Origin: Gammaproteobacteria bacterium
Lineage (GTDB): Bacteria; Pseudomonadota; Gammaproteobacteria; Methylococcales; Methylococcaceae
Assembly (NCBI GenBank): GCA_009922685.1
Contig: RFVA01000003.1
Span: forward strand, 1 to 64,000
Direction of reading: 5' to 3'
DNA: 64,000 nucleotides
In this document: positions 47,921-58,384 of the stretch, piece after piece
How positions within the stretch are numbered: position 1 is the stretch's first letter
Layout of the letters: the number at the start of each line of letters is the position of its first letter
Made by a program: the position numbers and the translations under genes
Notes under the pieces: generated by a model
Database searches by the model: none
What the model was told of the DNA's origin: nothing
The model's input: the letters and a program-made list of their open reading frames with translations, nothing else

Positions 47921-48763
47921 ATGCGTCACGACGTTCACAGCGATGAAAGCTTGGTTTCCATCAGAAACCTGAGCTATGGCTATGGTTCCCGCGTCATCTT
48001 TGATGATGTCAGCCTGGATATCCGGCGCGGTAAAATTACGGCCATCATGGGGCCTAGCGGCACCGGGAAGACGACCCTCCTGCGCCTGATTGGAGGTCAG
48101 CTACGCCCGCTAAAAGGGACCGTCACGCTGGATGGCCAGGATGTTCATGCGCTTCGGCGGCATGAGCTTTATCTGCTTCGTAAGAAGATGGGGATGCTGT
48201 TCCAAAGCGGGGCCTTGTTGACCGATCTCACGGTTTACGACAACGTGGCTTTCCCTCTAAGGGAGCATACCCATTTACCCGAATCGATGATCAGGACTTT
48301 GGTGCTGATGAAGCTAGAATCGGTAGGTCTTAGGGGCGCTAGGGATTTATTTCCCGCCGAACTTTCGGGGGGCATGGCGCGCCGCGTGGCCTTGGCTCGT
48401 GCCATCATGCTAGATCCGATGATGTTGATGTATGACGAGCCATTCACCGGTCAGGACCCGATTTCGATGGGCATTCTGGTGAAGTTGATCCATGACCTCA
48501 ATAAGGAGCTTGGACTGACCAGCATCGTGGTCTCCCACGATGTGAAAGAAACCATGGCCATTGCTGACTGGGTCTACATGATCTCAGGCGGTCGCGTCGT
48601 GGGAGAGGGGACGCCTGAGGCGATGGCGTCGAGCGATTCACCTTGGATCCAACAGTTCATCGAAGGGGCACCGGATGGTCCGGTCCCGTTTCATTACCCG
48701 GCGGAAGAATATCGCGAGGATCTCTTGGGTCCTTCAGCAGGACTTAAATCGCCCTCAAAATGA
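47921..48763 (+). CDS. mlaF: Phospholipid ABC transporter ATP-binding protein MlaF
   Basis: ATPase of the Mla system that maintains outer-membrane lipid asymmetry. With ATG 47921 it has 280 residues: ISIRN-type start SLVSIRNLSYGYG, Walker A MGPSGTGKTTLLRLIGGQ, MLFQSGALLTDLTVYDNVAFPLREHT, signature LSGGMARRVALARAI, Walker B MLMYDEPFTGQDP, SHDVKETM and the MlaF-typical C-terminus DGPVPFHYPAEEY. The frame is open to 47816; the 35 extra residues have no family match, so the true start is uncertain. It overlaps mlaE by 4 nt. Confidence 0.94.
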   Translation: MRHDVHSDESLVSIRNLSYGYGSRVIFDDVSLDIRRGKITAIMGPSGTGKTTLLRLIGGQLRPLKGTVTLDGQDVHALRRHELYLLRKKMGMLFQSGALLTDLTVYDNVAFPLREHTHLPESMIRTLVLMKLESVGLRGARDLFPAELSGGMARRVALARAIMLDPMMLMYDEPFTGQDPISMGILVKLIHDLNKELGLTSIVVSHDVKETMAIADWVYMISGGRVVGEGTPEAMASSDSPWIQQFIEGAPDGPVPFHYPAEEYREDLLGPSAGLKSPSK

Positions 48764-49545
48764 ATATGCTGACGCTTTTTCAATCTCTCGGGCGGGCGAC
48801 CCTTGGAGCCCTTCAGAAGCTGGGACGATCGCAAATCTTCTTGCTGCATGTTCTGACGGGTTTGCCCCTTCTCATGACGCGGCCGCGGCTCTTATTAAAA
48901 GAGGTTTACACTGTCGGAGTACTGACCATTCTGCTGATCAGCGTCTCCGGGCTTTTCGTTGGGATGGTGCTGGCGCTTCAGGGATACAATGTCCTTTCAG
49001 ATTTTGGTGCCGAGGAGTCGCTCGGGGTGATGGTGGCTGCCTCCTTGGTGCGGGAATTGGGTCCCGTCGTGACGGCGCTCCTTTTTTCAGGTCGGGCGGG
49101 CTCTGCTTTAACCGCTGAAATCGGTTTAATGAAAGCCACTGAACAGCTCGCTGGCATGGAAATGATGGCAGTTGATCCTTTGAAGCGGACGATTGCTCCG
49201 CGTTTCTTTGCTGGGGTCTTGTCGATGCCCTTGCTCGTGGGACTTTTTACCGCCGTCGGTGTCATCGGGGGTTATTTCATTGGGGTCGGCCTGCTCGGCG
49301 TTGATCAGGGCCCCTTCTGGTCTCAGATGCAGGCAAAGATTGATTTTGAGGATGATGCCCTCAATGGCCTGATTAAGAGTCTGGTCTTTGGGGTCATTGT
49401 GACTTGGATTGCGGTGTTTGAAGGCTATGATGCCGTCCCGACGGCAGAGGGCGTCAGTCGGGCGACGACCCGATCCGTGGTCTATTCCGCCTTTGCAGTG
49501 CTGGGTTCTGATTTTTTGCTTACAGCTCTTATGTTCGGGGATTGA
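48760..49545 (+). CDS. mlaE: Phospholipid ABC transporter permease MlaE
   Basis: The inner-membrane permease of the Mla complex. The 261-residue protein has about five membrane segments and the conserved LVRELGPVVTALLFSGRAGSALTAEIGLMKATEQL block and LAGMEMMAVDPLKR. There is no STAS extension, unlike the paralogue at 40.8 kb; the STAS protein is encoded separately by mlaB. The ATG overlaps the mlaF stop (ATGA). Confidence 0.95.
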   Translation: MNMLTLFQSLGRATLGALQKLGRSQIFLLHVLTGLPLLMTRPRLLLKEVYTVGVLTILLISVSGLFVGMVLALQGYNVLSDFGAEESLGVMVAASLVRELGPVVTALLFSGRAGSALTAEIGLMKATEQLAGMEMMAVDPLKRTIAPRFFAGVLSMPLLVGLFTAVGVIGGYFIGVGLLGVDQGPFWSQMQAKIDFEDDALNGLIKSLVFGVIVTWIAVFEGYDAVPTAEGVSRATTRSVVYSAFAVLGSDFLLTALMFGD

Positions 49546-49548
49546 TTC

Positions 49549-50265
49549 ATGCAGGCCTCCAAAATGTTAGAAATTTGGGTCGGCGTCTTTGTAGCGCTTG
49601 GCCTCCTAGGACTTTTCTTTGTCGCCATGGAGGTGAGTAACCTCGGCGAGTTTCGATCTGCCGAGGGGAGCTATCGAATCAAGGCTCATTTTGGGAATAT
49701 TGGGGGACTCAGGGTTCGAGCTCCGGTGTCCATGGCAGGGGTTACGGTTGGGCGTGTCGAGCGGATTGGTTTCGATGAACAGCGCTATGAAGCGGTCGTC
49801 GATATCCGCGTCGATCCGGCCTTTAAAAAACTGCCTGAGGATACCAGCGCCAGTATTCTGACGGCAGGCCTTCTGGGTGAGCAGTACATAGGGCTTTCCC
49901 CGGGCGGTTCTGACGTCTATCTCGGTGAGGGTGATGAAATCGAACTGACCCAGTCAGCCTTGGTTCTCGAGCAATTGATTAGCCGATTCCTCTTTAATAA
50001 GGCCGAAGAAGGGAAGGGTGATCCCAAGGCCGGATCCCCCTCAGCGGCCGATCGGACCGAAGGTCCGGAGGTAAAGGGCGAATCGATGACGGAAGCCCCG
50101 CCGCTCGCGGTGGGAAAACCAAGCCATGCAGCGGCTCAGACTTCGGCCCATCATCCTTCAGCCGTTAAGATCACCACCAAGCCGGTGGCAAAGTTGGCGC
50201 TCAAGGATAAAATCGCCTCCAAGAGTCCCCACAGCAAGGTGGCGCCGGCGAGCAACCGGCGTTGA
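49549..50265 (+). CDS. mlaD: Mla lipid-binding MCE protein MlaD
   Basis: Periplasmic hexamer-forming MCE protein anchored by one N-terminal helix (EIWVGVFVALGLLGLFFVAME). The MCE domain covers about residues 40-125, with AHFGNIGGLRVRAPVSMAGVTVGRV and ILTAGLLGEQYIGLSPGG. The C-terminal 80 residues are low-complexity (K, A, P, S rich), longer than in E. coli MlaD. mlaC should follow but is absent; mlaB comes directly next. Confidence 0.94.
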   Translation: MQASKMLEIWVGVFVALGLLGLFFVAMEVSNLGEFRSAEGSYRIKAHFGNIGGLRVRAPVSMAGVTVGRVERIGFDEQRYEAVVDIRVDPAFKKLPEDTSASILTAGLLGEQYIGLSPGGSDVYLGEGDEIELTQSALVLEQLISRFLFNKAEEGKGDPKAGSPSAADRTEGPEVKGESMTEAPPLAVGKPSHAAAQTSAHHPSAVKITTKPVAKLALKDKIASKSPHSKVAPASNRR

Positions 50266-50270
50266 TTCTG

Positions 50271-50624
50271 ATGCCTGAGTCTAAACCTTCTCCGACCCTT
50301 GATTTTGACCCACAGCTGGCTGAGGGCTGTTATCGGCTGCGGGGAGAAATGACTTTTGCAACGGTCACTCAAGCTTTGACAGCCACCCGTAAACTGATGG
50401 AAAAGGGGGCCAGCCATTTGGTCTTTGACTTCTCAGGTATCCGCCGATCGGACAGTGCGGGTGTCGCTCTTTTGATTGAATGGCAACGCATGGCCGTTTC
50501 TGTTGGTCGGACGTTGCGGTATACCCAGGTGCCTGATGCCCTGAATGCCATCATGCGGGTCAGCGGTGTTGTCGGTATGTTGCCGCTCGACACCCCCACA
50601 CATCCCGTCCAACCACTCCACTGA
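50271..50624 (+). CDS. mlaB: STAS-domain protein MlaB
   Basis: A 117-residue cytoplasmic STAS protein that regulates or stabilises MlaFE. Visible are YRLRGEMTFATVTQAL, HLVFDFSGIRRSDSAGVALLIEWQR (the STAS signature with the conserved D-S) and LRYTQVPDALNAIMRVSGV. ATG 50271 follows the mlaD stop; a TTG at 50262 overlapping that stop is an alternative. It is followed by murA after 17 nt, with no ibaG/bolA gene between them. Confidence 0.92.
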   Translation: MPESKPSPTLDFDPQLAEGCYRLRGEMTFATVTQALTATRKLMEKGASHLVFDFSGIRRSDSAGVALLIEWQRMAVSVGRTLRYTQVPDALNAIMRVSGVVGMLPLDTPTHPVQPLH

Positions 50625-50638
50625 ATTCTAGAGACTAA

Positions 50639-51907
<1,269 letters not shown>

Positions 51908-51925
51908 CCCTCGAAGGATAATGGC

Positions 51926-52558
51926 GTGCTAACACTGGCCCTCTCTAAAGGACGTATCTACGACGAAGCGATCGCTCTCCTTGGGCGCATCGGTATTGAG
52001 CCGACAGTCGATCCCGACAAGAGCCGAAAGCTTATTCTGCCCTCCAATCGGGAGGGCCTCCAGTTCCTGGTGATCAGGGCCAGTGACGTTCCGACTTATG
52101 TTGAATATGGCGCAGCGGACCTGGGTGTCGCCGGCAAGGATGTCCTTGCTGAGTACGACACCAAAGGGCTCTACGAGCCGCTTGATCTGGGTATTGCCTG
52201 TTGCCGGCTCATGACGGCCGGTCGTCAGGGCCTCTCTTTTGAACCTGGCAGTCGGGTTCGGGTGGCGACCAAATATGTCAAAACCGCCCATCGCTATTTC
52301 GCCAGCAAAGGGATTCAAGCTGAAATCATTAAGCTTTATGGCTCCATGGAACTGGCCCCTCTGGTCGGCCTTGCGGACTGTATTGTGGATGTGGTCGACA
52401 CCGGAAAGACCCTCAAAGCGAATGGGCTCGAACCTCTGGATTTGATTATGGAGGTCAGCAGTCGGTTGATTTTGAACAAGGCGGCTATGAAGATGAAACA
52501 TGCGGAAGTCAAAGCCTTCATCGATGAAATCCGCCAAGCTCTGGAACTTAAGCCATGA
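51926..52558 (+). CDS. hisG: ATP phosphoribosyltransferase HisG, short form
   Basis: Catalyses the first step of histidine synthesis. The 210-residue length shows the short form that needs the regulatory subunit HisZ; hisZ is not in this window. Motifs are [54 protein letters not shown] and [19 protein letters not shown]. The start is GTG 51926, with GAAGGA 7 nt upstream; an ATG at 51921 is in another frame. The stop overlaps hisD (ATGA). Confidence 0.96.
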   Translation: MLTLALSKGRIYDEAIALLGRIGIEPTVDPDKSRKLILPSNREGLQFLVIRASDVPTYVEYGAADLGVAGKDVLAEYDTKGLYEPLDLGIACCRLMTAGRQGLSFEPGSRVRVATKYVKTAHRYFASKGIQAEIIKLYGSMELAPLVGLADCIVDVVDTGKTLKANGLEPLDLIMEVSSRLILNKAAMKMKHAEVKAFIDEIRQALELKP

Positions 52559-53871
52559 ATGAGCGGTTAATGATCAAACGGCTGGATGCCCGTGCACCCG
52601 ATTTCAATGACGCTCTTTCAAAGACACTCGCGTATGACGCGGTCTCCGATGCCGAAATTCATAGCCGGGTTCAGAGCATTATTGAGGCTGTTCGTGAGGA
52701 AGGTGATCGGGCGGTGATCCGCCTGACCCAGCAATTCGATCACTTTGAGCCGTCCTCACTCCGAGATCTTGAATTGCCAGCCGATGCCCTCAGGGCCGCC
52801 TTTGAGCAACTCCCAAAAGCGATGGCGGAGGCCCTTGAGCTTGCGGCCCAAAGGATCAGAACCTACGCTGAGCACCAAAAGTTATCCTCATGGCGGTTGA
52901 CCGAAGCCGATGGCACTGTCCTCGGTCAGAATGTGACTCCCCTTGACCGGGTTGGTCTCTATGTCCCGGGAGGCAAGGCCGCCTATCCCTCCTCTGTTCT
53001 GATGAATGCGATTCCGGCACATGTTGCAGGTGTCCGGGAGATCATTATGGTCACGCCGACCCCGCGGGGTGAAATCAATGACTTGGTTTTGGCGGCAGCT
53101 CATGTCGCAGGCGTCAGTCGCGTTTTCCGAATCGGCGGGGCGCAAGCGGTGGCCGCGCTCGCCTATGGGACGGAAGGCATTCCTCGGGTGGACAAGATCG
53201 TTGGTCCCGGCAATATCTATGTGGCGACCGCAAAAAAGATGGTGTTTGGTGCGGTGGGTATCGATATGGTCGCCGGTCCATCGGAGATCTTGGTGATCGC
53301 CGATGGCGGAACTGATCCTGATTGGATGGCCATGGATTTATTCTCTCAAGCGGAACATGACGAGGATGCCCAGGCGATTTTGATCTGTCCCAGTGCGGCA
53401 TATCTTGATCAGGTGGAAGCCAGCATCAATCGTCTTTTACCGGAGATGGCGCGAGCTGATGTGATCCGTGCGAGTCTGACGCGCCGAGGGGCCTTGGTGT
53501 TAGTCAAGGATCTTGAGCAGGCGGCTGATGTCGCCAACCGGATCGCGCCTGAACATCTCGAATTATCCGTTGAGGACCCCGAAGCCTTGGCCACAAAAAT
53601 TCGTCATGCCGGGGCTATTTTTATGGGCAGGCATACCGCCGAGGCGCTGGGTGATTATTGCGCGGGCCCCAACCACGTGCTACCAACCGCCTCGACCGCA
53701 AGATTTTCTTCACCCTTGGGTGTTTATGATTTTCAAAAACGCTCCAGTGTTATTTTTTGTTCAAAAGAAGGGGCTCAAACGCTTGGCAGAACCGCGGCCA
53801 CGCTGGCCCGTGGCGAAGGGCTTGATGCCCATGCAAGGTCGGCGGAATATCGATGTCAAGCCCTCCCGTGA
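52555..53871 (+). CDS. hisD: Histidinol dehydrogenase
   Basis: NAD-dependent zinc enzyme for the last two oxidation steps to histidine. The 438-residue protein shows [54 protein letters not shown], the [15 protein letters not shown] block, [13 protein letters not shown] and the C-terminal [13 protein letters not shown]. It overlaps hisG by 4 nt and hisC by 19 nt, so the three genes form one operon. Confidence 0.97.
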   Translation: MNERLMIKRLDARAPDFNDALSKTLAYDAVSDAEIHSRVQSIIEAVREEGDRAVIRLTQQFDHFEPSSLRDLELPADALRAAFEQLPKAMAEALELAAQRIRTYAEHQKLSSWRLTEADGTVLGQNVTPLDRVGLYVPGGKAAYPSSVLMNAIPAHVAGVREIIMVTPTPRGEINDLVLAAAHVAGVSRVFRIGGAQAVAALAYGTEGIPRVDKIVGPGNIYVATAKKMVFGAVGIDMVAGPSEILVIADGGTDPDWMAMDLFSQAEHDEDAQAILICPSAAYLDQVEASINRLLPEMARADVIRASLTRRGALVLVKDLEQAADVANRIAPEHLELSVEDPEALATKIRHAGAIFMGRHTAEALGDYCAGPNHVLPTASTARFSSPLGVYDFQKRSSVIFCSKEGAQTLGRTAATLARGEGLDAHARSAEYRCQALP

Positions 53872-54962
53872 GCGCTTCAAAACGGTTGCCTTTTGAGGTC
53901 TTAAGACCGGAGCTTCAGGCACTCAGCGCCTATCATGTTCCGGATTCTAAAGGTTATATTAAGCTGGATGCCATGGAAAACCCCTATGCCTGGCCCGAGG
54001 ATATGGTCGATCGCTGGGTGAAGATGCTTCGCCATGCGGTTCCCAATCGTTATCCGGATCCTGCCTGCGAGCCTTTGAAAGAAGCCTTGAGACAATCGAG
54101 CAAAGTGCCCGCCGGCAAGGCATTGCTGTTGGGTAATGGTTCCGACGAAATCATCCAGATTTTATTGATGGCATTGAAGCCGGGCGCTGTGGTCATGGCT
54201 CCCGAGCCGACCTTTGTCATGTATCGGCAAATTGCGGTTAGTCTTGGCCTTGAGTTTGTGGGGGTCCCCCTCAATCCCAAGGATTTTTCTCTCGATGCTG
54301 CGGAATTCCTCAAGGCGATCGAAGCGCACCAGCCGGCCATGATTTTCCTGGCGTATCCCAATAATCCGACCGGCAATCTTTTTGACCATGCCGAGATCCT
54401 CCGTGTTCTTGAGGCTGCGCCGGGCTTGGTGGTGCTCGATGAGGCCTACGCCCCTTATGCTTCCTCGAGCTTTATGAGCGATTTATTAGCGCATGATCAT
54501 CTTTTGGTGATGCGAACGCTCTCAAAGCTCGGACTTGCGGGGCTTCGTCTCGGTTTTCTTGCAGGGTCCCCGTCACTGATCAATGAATTCGAGAAGCTCA
54601 GACTCCCCTACAACATTAATGTGCTGACGCAGATGAGTGCGGAGTTTGCCCTTGCTGAATCCCATGTTTTTGAGGGACAAGTGGCGCAAATTCTTTCGGA
54701 TCGAGTGGCTCTCGATAAGGCGCTTAGGGAATTATCGGCGGTGGAGGTCTTTGACAGTGAGGCGAATTTCATTTTAGTTCGTTTAAGGCGTCATGATCCG
54801 ACGGAGGTTTTCATTGCGCTCAAATCCCGCGGCATCCTGATCAAGAACCTTCATCCTCAAGGGGGGCTCCTATGCGGTTGCCTTCGGATTACGGTTGGAA
54901 CGCCCCTTGAAAATCAGCAATTCCTACACGCCTTCAAGGCCATTCTAGAAGAGCCACGCTAA
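53853..54962 (+). CDS. hisC: Histidinol-phosphate aminotransferase
   Basis: PLP aminotransferase of histidine synthesis. The 369-residue protein has [36 protein letters not shown], the PLP lysine in [15 protein letters not shown], and [13 protein letters not shown] at the C-terminus. It is the last gene of murA-hisG-hisD-hisC, an order also known from pseudomonads. The remaining his genes are not here. Confidence 0.96.
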   Translation: MSSPPVSASKRLPFEVLRPELQALSAYHVPDSKGYIKLDAMENPYAWPEDMVDRWVKMLRHAVPNRYPDPACEPLKEALRQSSKVPAGKALLLGNGSDEIIQILLMALKPGAVVMAPEPTFVMYRQIAVSLGLEFVGVPLNPKDFSLDAAEFLKAIEAHQPAMIFLAYPNNPTGNLFDHAEILRVLEAAPGLVVLDEAYAPYASSSFMSDLLAHDHLLVMRTLSKLGLAGLRLGFLAGSPSLINEFEKLRLPYNINVLTQMSAEFALAESHVFEGQVAQILSDRVALDKALRELSAVEVFDSEANFILVRLRRHDPTEVFIALKSRGILIKNLHPQGGLLCGCLRITVGTPLENQQFLHAFKAILEEPR

Positions 54963-54972
54963 TCAGTCTCCT

Positions 54973-55016
54973 CGCGCCTCTTAGGGCGCCTGAGACCCTC
55001 CAATAGCGCGGTTTTT
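54973..55016 (+). terminator. Possible terminator after hisC
   Basis: CGCGCC at 54973-54978 can pair with GCGCGG at 55006-55011, which is followed by TTTTT. A smaller nested hairpin, GCGCC with GGCGC (54974-54989), competes. The arrangement just after the hisC stop fits a Rho-independent terminator, but the stem is interrupted. Confidence 0.4.
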
Positions 55017-55017
55017 C

Positions 55018-55046
55018 TTGACCCTTGAGCCTTTCTGCACCAAAAT
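55018..55046 (+). promoter_or_regulatory. Sigma-70 promoter candidate for petABC
   Basis: TTGACC (55018-55023), a 17-nt spacer and CAAAAT (55041-55046) lie about 115 nt before the petA start and right after the putative hisC terminator. Box match and spacing are good for -35 and moderate for -10. Confidence 0.5.
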
Positions 55047-55159
55047 CCCCACGCTGAAGCTAGATGGAAACACTGTGTTTCAAAGTTGAGCTTGCTGGGT
55101 GTTGTGAGGACCGCAGCGACCCTTAGAGCATCGAATTATCCCTGAAACGGAGTATCTGA

Positions 55160-55753
55160 ATGATGAGTGGCGTCGATAACGAAAAACGCCGGTTCCTGAC
55201 CCAGGCCGCCAGCGTGGTAGGTGCCGTTGGCGCAAGCTTTGTCGCCGTGCCGTTTGTTTCTTCGATGCGCCCTAGCGCCAAAGCCGAAGCGCTTGGGGCG
55301 CCGGTTGAGGTGGATATCGAAAAGCTTGAAGACGGCCAGCGTCTCGTTGTTCTTTGGCGCGGCAAGCCGGTGTGGATCCTCAAAAGGACTCAGGAAGCTT
55401 TAGCATCCTTAGTAGAACTTGACGCAGAGCTTTTGGATCCAAAATCTGAGAACTCCATTCAACCGGTCAACAGTCAGAATGAGGCGCGCTCAATCCGTCC
55501 TGAAATTCTCGTGGCCATTGGCGTTTGTACCCACTTGGGCTGTTCTCCTGTTTTTCGTCCGGAGGTTGCTCCTGCGGACCTCGGACCGGAATGGAAGGGA
55601 GGCTTCTTTTGTCCTTGCCACGGATCTAAATTTGATCTCGCGGGTCGCGTTTATAAGGGGGTTCCGGCTCCCGTGAACCTCGAAATCCCGCCCTATTATT
55701 TCGCCAGCGATAACCGGATTGTCGTCGGCCTCGAAGGAGAGCATGCATCATGA
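55160..55753 (+). CDS. petA: Ubiquinol-cytochrome c reductase Rieske iron-sulfur subunit
   Basis: The 2Fe-2S subunit of the bc1 complex. The 197-residue protein has a twin-arginine-type N-terminus (EKRRFLTQAASVVGAVGASFVAVPFV) that stays as the membrane anchor. The cluster ligands are in CTHLGCSP and CPCHGSKFD. ATG 55163 immediately follows the first ATG and is equally possible. It overlaps petB by 4 nt and heads the petABC operon. Confidence 0.96.
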   Translation: MMSGVDNEKRRFLTQAASVVGAVGASFVAVPFVSSMRPSAKAEALGAPVEVDIEKLEDGQRLVVLWRGKPVWILKRTQEALASLVELDAELLDPKSENSIQPVNSQNEARSIRPEILVAIGVCTHLGCSPVFRPEVAPADLGPEWKGGFFCPCHGSKFDLAGRVYKGVPAPVNLEIPPYYFASDNRIVVGLEGEHAS

Positions 55754-57117
55754 GTCAGAGGGGCAGGGGCGCATCGTTTCTGGAGTGGCTGGATGAACGT
55801 TTGCCGGTCGCCAAATTTCTTGAAGACCAGTTGCTCAAGTATTACGCACCGAAGAACTTTAACTTTCTTTATTTCTTTGGCTCTTTAGCGCTTTTGGTCT
55901 TGGTTAATCAGATTGTGACCGGGATCGTTTTGGCGATGCATTACAAGCCAGCGGCTGAGCTCGCTTTCGACTCGGTCGAATACATCATGCGTGATGTCAA
56001 TTGGGGATGGCTGCTTCGCTATCTCCATTCGACCGGGGCATCTTTGTTTTTTGTCGTGATCTACATGCATATGTTTCGCGGCATTTTCTATGGTTCCTTC
56101 AAGAAGCCGCGAGAACTGCTGTGGCTGTTTGGTATGGTGATCTTTGTCTTATTGATGGCTGAAGCCTTTATGGGATACCTCTTACCATGGGGACAAATGT
56201 CCTATTGGGGTGCCCAGGTGATTATTTCGTTGTTTGGCGCCATCCCCGTGATTGGTGAGGACCTTGCGACCTGGATCCGTGGCGACTTCGTGATTGCCGA
56301 TGCAACCCTCAACCGGTTCTTCGCCCTCCATGTGATTGCCGTTCCATTAGCCATTCTGGGCCTCGTGGTCCTTCACCTTGCGGCGCTTCGCACGGTGGGG
56401 TCCAACAATCCAGACGGTATTGAGATCAAGAAAAACCGAGATCTGGTGGGTATCCCGAAGGACGGTATTCCATTTCACCCCTACTACACGGTGAAGGATC
56501 TTTATGTCGCCGGTCTTTTTCTCACGATTTTCGCCTGGATCGTCTTTTACAGCCCAGAAATGGGGGGGCTGTTCCTTGAGCATCCGAACTTTGATCCGGC
56601 GGATCCGATGAAAACGCCTGAACACATTCAGCCGGTTTGGTACTTCACGCCGTTCTATTCCATTTTGAGAGCCATCCCAAGTAAATTGGGTGGGGTTGCC
56701 GGGATGGGTGCATCGATTGTCGTGTTGTTCCTCTTGCCTTGGCTTGATCGCTGCCCGGTGAAATCCATTCGTTACCGAAGCCCGCTGTTTAAGATCGCAC
56801 TGACGGCCTTCATCATCAGCTTCCTGGGACTTGGGGTTCTCGGAACAAAGCCCGTCACCGAGACCTATACCTTGATGGCGCGTGGGTTTTCGGTGATTTA
56901 TTTCAGCTTCTTCCTGCTTCTCCCCATCTTCTCATCGGTGGAAATCACCAAAGAGGTGCCACAGCGTTTGACCGAATCGGTCTTGCCCCTCGCGAAGCGC
57001 GAAGGCTTTCAGTGGCGGCTGATTGAGGAGGGCATTGCGGCGCTCCAGCATTCGCCGTTCTTTGAAACGATCAAGGGACTACTGTCTAAATTGCGCGGGA
57101 ACCATCAGGGACGTTAA
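55750..57117 (+). CDS. petB: Cytochrome b of the bc1 complex
   Basis: Integral membrane subunit carrying the two b hemes and both quinone sites. The 455-residue protein has eight or so membrane segments with the heme-ligand histidines in RYLHSTGASLFFVVIYMHMF and FALHVIAVPLAILGLVVLHL, and GYLLPWGQMSYWGA. The Qo motif reads PVWY (in IQPVWYFTPFYSILRAIPSK) rather than PEWY, the variant I associate with beta/gammaproteobacteria. The last 45 residues form an extra C-terminal tail. petC follows after 5 nt. Confidence 0.97.
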   Translation: MSQRGRGASFLEWLDERLPVAKFLEDQLLKYYAPKNFNFLYFFGSLALLVLVNQIVTGIVLAMHYKPAAELAFDSVEYIMRDVNWGWLLRYLHSTGASLFFVVIYMHMFRGIFYGSFKKPRELLWLFGMVIFVLLMAEAFMGYLLPWGQMSYWGAQVIISLFGAIPVIGEDLATWIRGDFVIADATLNRFFALHVIAVPLAILGLVVLHLAALRTVGSNNPDGIEIKKNRDLVGIPKDGIPFHPYYTVKDLYVAGLFLTIFAWIVFYSPEMGGLFLEHPNFDPADPMKTPEHIQPVWYFTPFYSILRAIPSKLGGVAGMGASIVVLFLLPWLDRCPVKSIRYRSPLFKIALTAFIISFLGLGVLGTKPVTETYTLMARGFSVIYFSFFLLLPIFSSVEITKEVPQRLTESVLPLAKREGFQWRLIEEGIAALQHSPFFETIKGLLSKLRGNHQGR

Positions 57118-57122
57118 GCGGC

Positions 57123-57845
57123 ATGAAAAAGGTACTGATTTTCTTTTGGTTGTGTGTGCTCCCGATGGCAAGCCTTGCTGAGTCGGGCGTTGAGATTGAA
57201 CACGCTGATGCCGATGCCTTCAACCAGCTGTCTGTGATTCGTGGGGCGGGTTACTTTGGTCAATACTGCCTTGGCTGTCATGGCCTCAAGCAGATTCGGT
57301 ACTCAAGGATTTCCAAAGATTTGAGGGTGAACGAAACCGTGATGCGCGACCTCATCCTGTTGGGTGATGCCAAGATCTATGACGTGGTGCGTTCGGCCAT
57401 GCCGTTGGACAGTGCAACGCTCGCTTTTGGTGTTGCCCCACCGGATCTTTCGTTGGTTACCCGTTCTAGGGGCGCCAACTGGGTTTATACCTATCTCAAA
57501 TCCTTCTATGAGGACCCCAAGCGTCCGTTTGGGGTCAATAATGCCCTGTTGCCGAATGTGGCTATGCCCAATGTGCTGTGGGAATTACAGGGGCCGCAGG
57601 TGGCCATAGAAGAACGGGTGGATGGCAAGCTCAAAGTCGTGGGGGTGGAGAGCCATGGTCAAGGTAAGCTCAATGAGCGGCAATTCGATCAAGTCGCCAA
57701 TGATCTGGTGAACTTCCTCTCCTATGTCTCAGAGCCCTCGATTTTGCAGCGGGTCCCTCTTGGGAAATACGTCATCGCGTTCCTCCTGTTCCTGACCTAC
57801 CTTTTCTATCGGTTGAAGAAGGAATACTGGAAGGATATCGATTAG
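57123..57845 (+). CDS. petC: Cytochrome c1 of the bc1 complex
   Basis: Membrane-anchored c-type cytochrome that passes electrons from the Rieske centre to soluble cytochrome c. The 240-residue protein has a signal peptide (VLIFFWLCVLPMASLAES), the heme site CLGCHG in GQYCLGCHGLKQIRYSR, the distal methionine region NVAMPNVLWELQGP, and a C-terminal anchor (YVIAFLLFLTYLFYRL). sspA, usually the next gene, is absent. Confidence 0.96.
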   Translation: MKKVLIFFWLCVLPMASLAESGVEIEHADADAFNQLSVIRGAGYFGQYCLGCHGLKQIRYSRISKDLRVNETVMRDLILLGDAKIYDVVRSAMPLDSATLAFGVAPPDLSLVTRSRGANWVYTYLKSFYEDPKRPFGVNNALLPNVAMPNVLWELQGPQVAIEERVDGKLKVVGVESHGQGKLNERQFDQVANDLVNFLSYVSEPSILQRVPLGKYVIAFLLFLTYLFYRLKKEYWKDID

Positions 57846-57857
57846 ACACCCAAAGCC

Positions 57858-57914
57858 ATGGGCGTTTCGGCCCATCCTCTCAGGGCGGCGACGGCGCCCC
57901 TTAGAGGATGGGCC
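57858..57914 (+). promoter_or_regulatory. Competing hairpins in the petC-sspB gap
   Basis: GGCCCATCCTCT (57869-57880) and AGAGGATGGGCC (57903-57914) form a perfect 12-bp stem, with a GGGCG/CGCCC inner stem. The same GCCCAT (57870-57875) can instead pair with ATGGGC at 57858-57863, closing a 6-nt loop. The two folds exclude each other, as in attenuators. No T run follows. This explains most of the 109-nt gap where sspA usually lies. Confidence 0.6.
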
Positions 57915-57954
57915 GCGTTGTCTTCGTTTTCTTCGTCCGCATCAAGATCTACAG

Positions 57955-58347
57955 ATGAATTCCCTCAAACCCTACCTCATTCGGGCGATCTACGACTGGA
58001 TCCTCGACAATAGCTTTACCCCTTTCATGCTGGCCGATGCCGCTATCGAGGGGGCTTTGGTCCCTGAGGCCTTTGTTGAAGATGGTCGAATCGTTTTGAA
58101 TCTCCGCCCTGAAGCAGTCAAGTCGCTCGAGCTGGGTAATGACGTCATTACCTTCAGTGCGCGCTTTAGTGGGAAGCCGATGCAGGTCCATGTCCCCATT
58201 CGCGCGGTTCTCGCCCTCTATGCCCAGGAAAACGGGCGAGGGATGGTGTTCGATGAAGAAGAATCAGGTGATGACACGACGCCACCACCAAAGTCTCCGG
58301 TGACGGAGCCACCGAAAGCCCGCCCGGCCCTAAGGGTCGTCAAATAA
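57955..58347 (+). CDS. sspB: ClpXP protease specificity-enhancing factor SspB
   Basis: Adaptor that tethers ssrA-tagged proteins to ClpXP. The 130-residue protein has the typical YLIRAIYDWILDNSFTPF start, the VLNLRPEAVKSLELGNDVITFSARFSG peptide-binding core, IRAVLALYAQENGRGMVF, a flexible P/T-rich linker and a C-terminal ClpX-binding module RPALRVVK. It is usually encoded next to petABC-sspA. Confidence 0.96.
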   Translation: MNSLKPYLIRAIYDWILDNSFTPFMLADAAIEGALVPEAFVEDGRIVLNLRPEAVKSLELGNDVITFSARFSGKPMQVHVPIRAVLALYAQENGRGMVFDEEESGDDTTPPPKSPVTEPPKARPALRVVK

Positions 58348-58384
58348 GGGGGGGTTAGCCCCTTAGAGACCTTCTCCTTTGACG

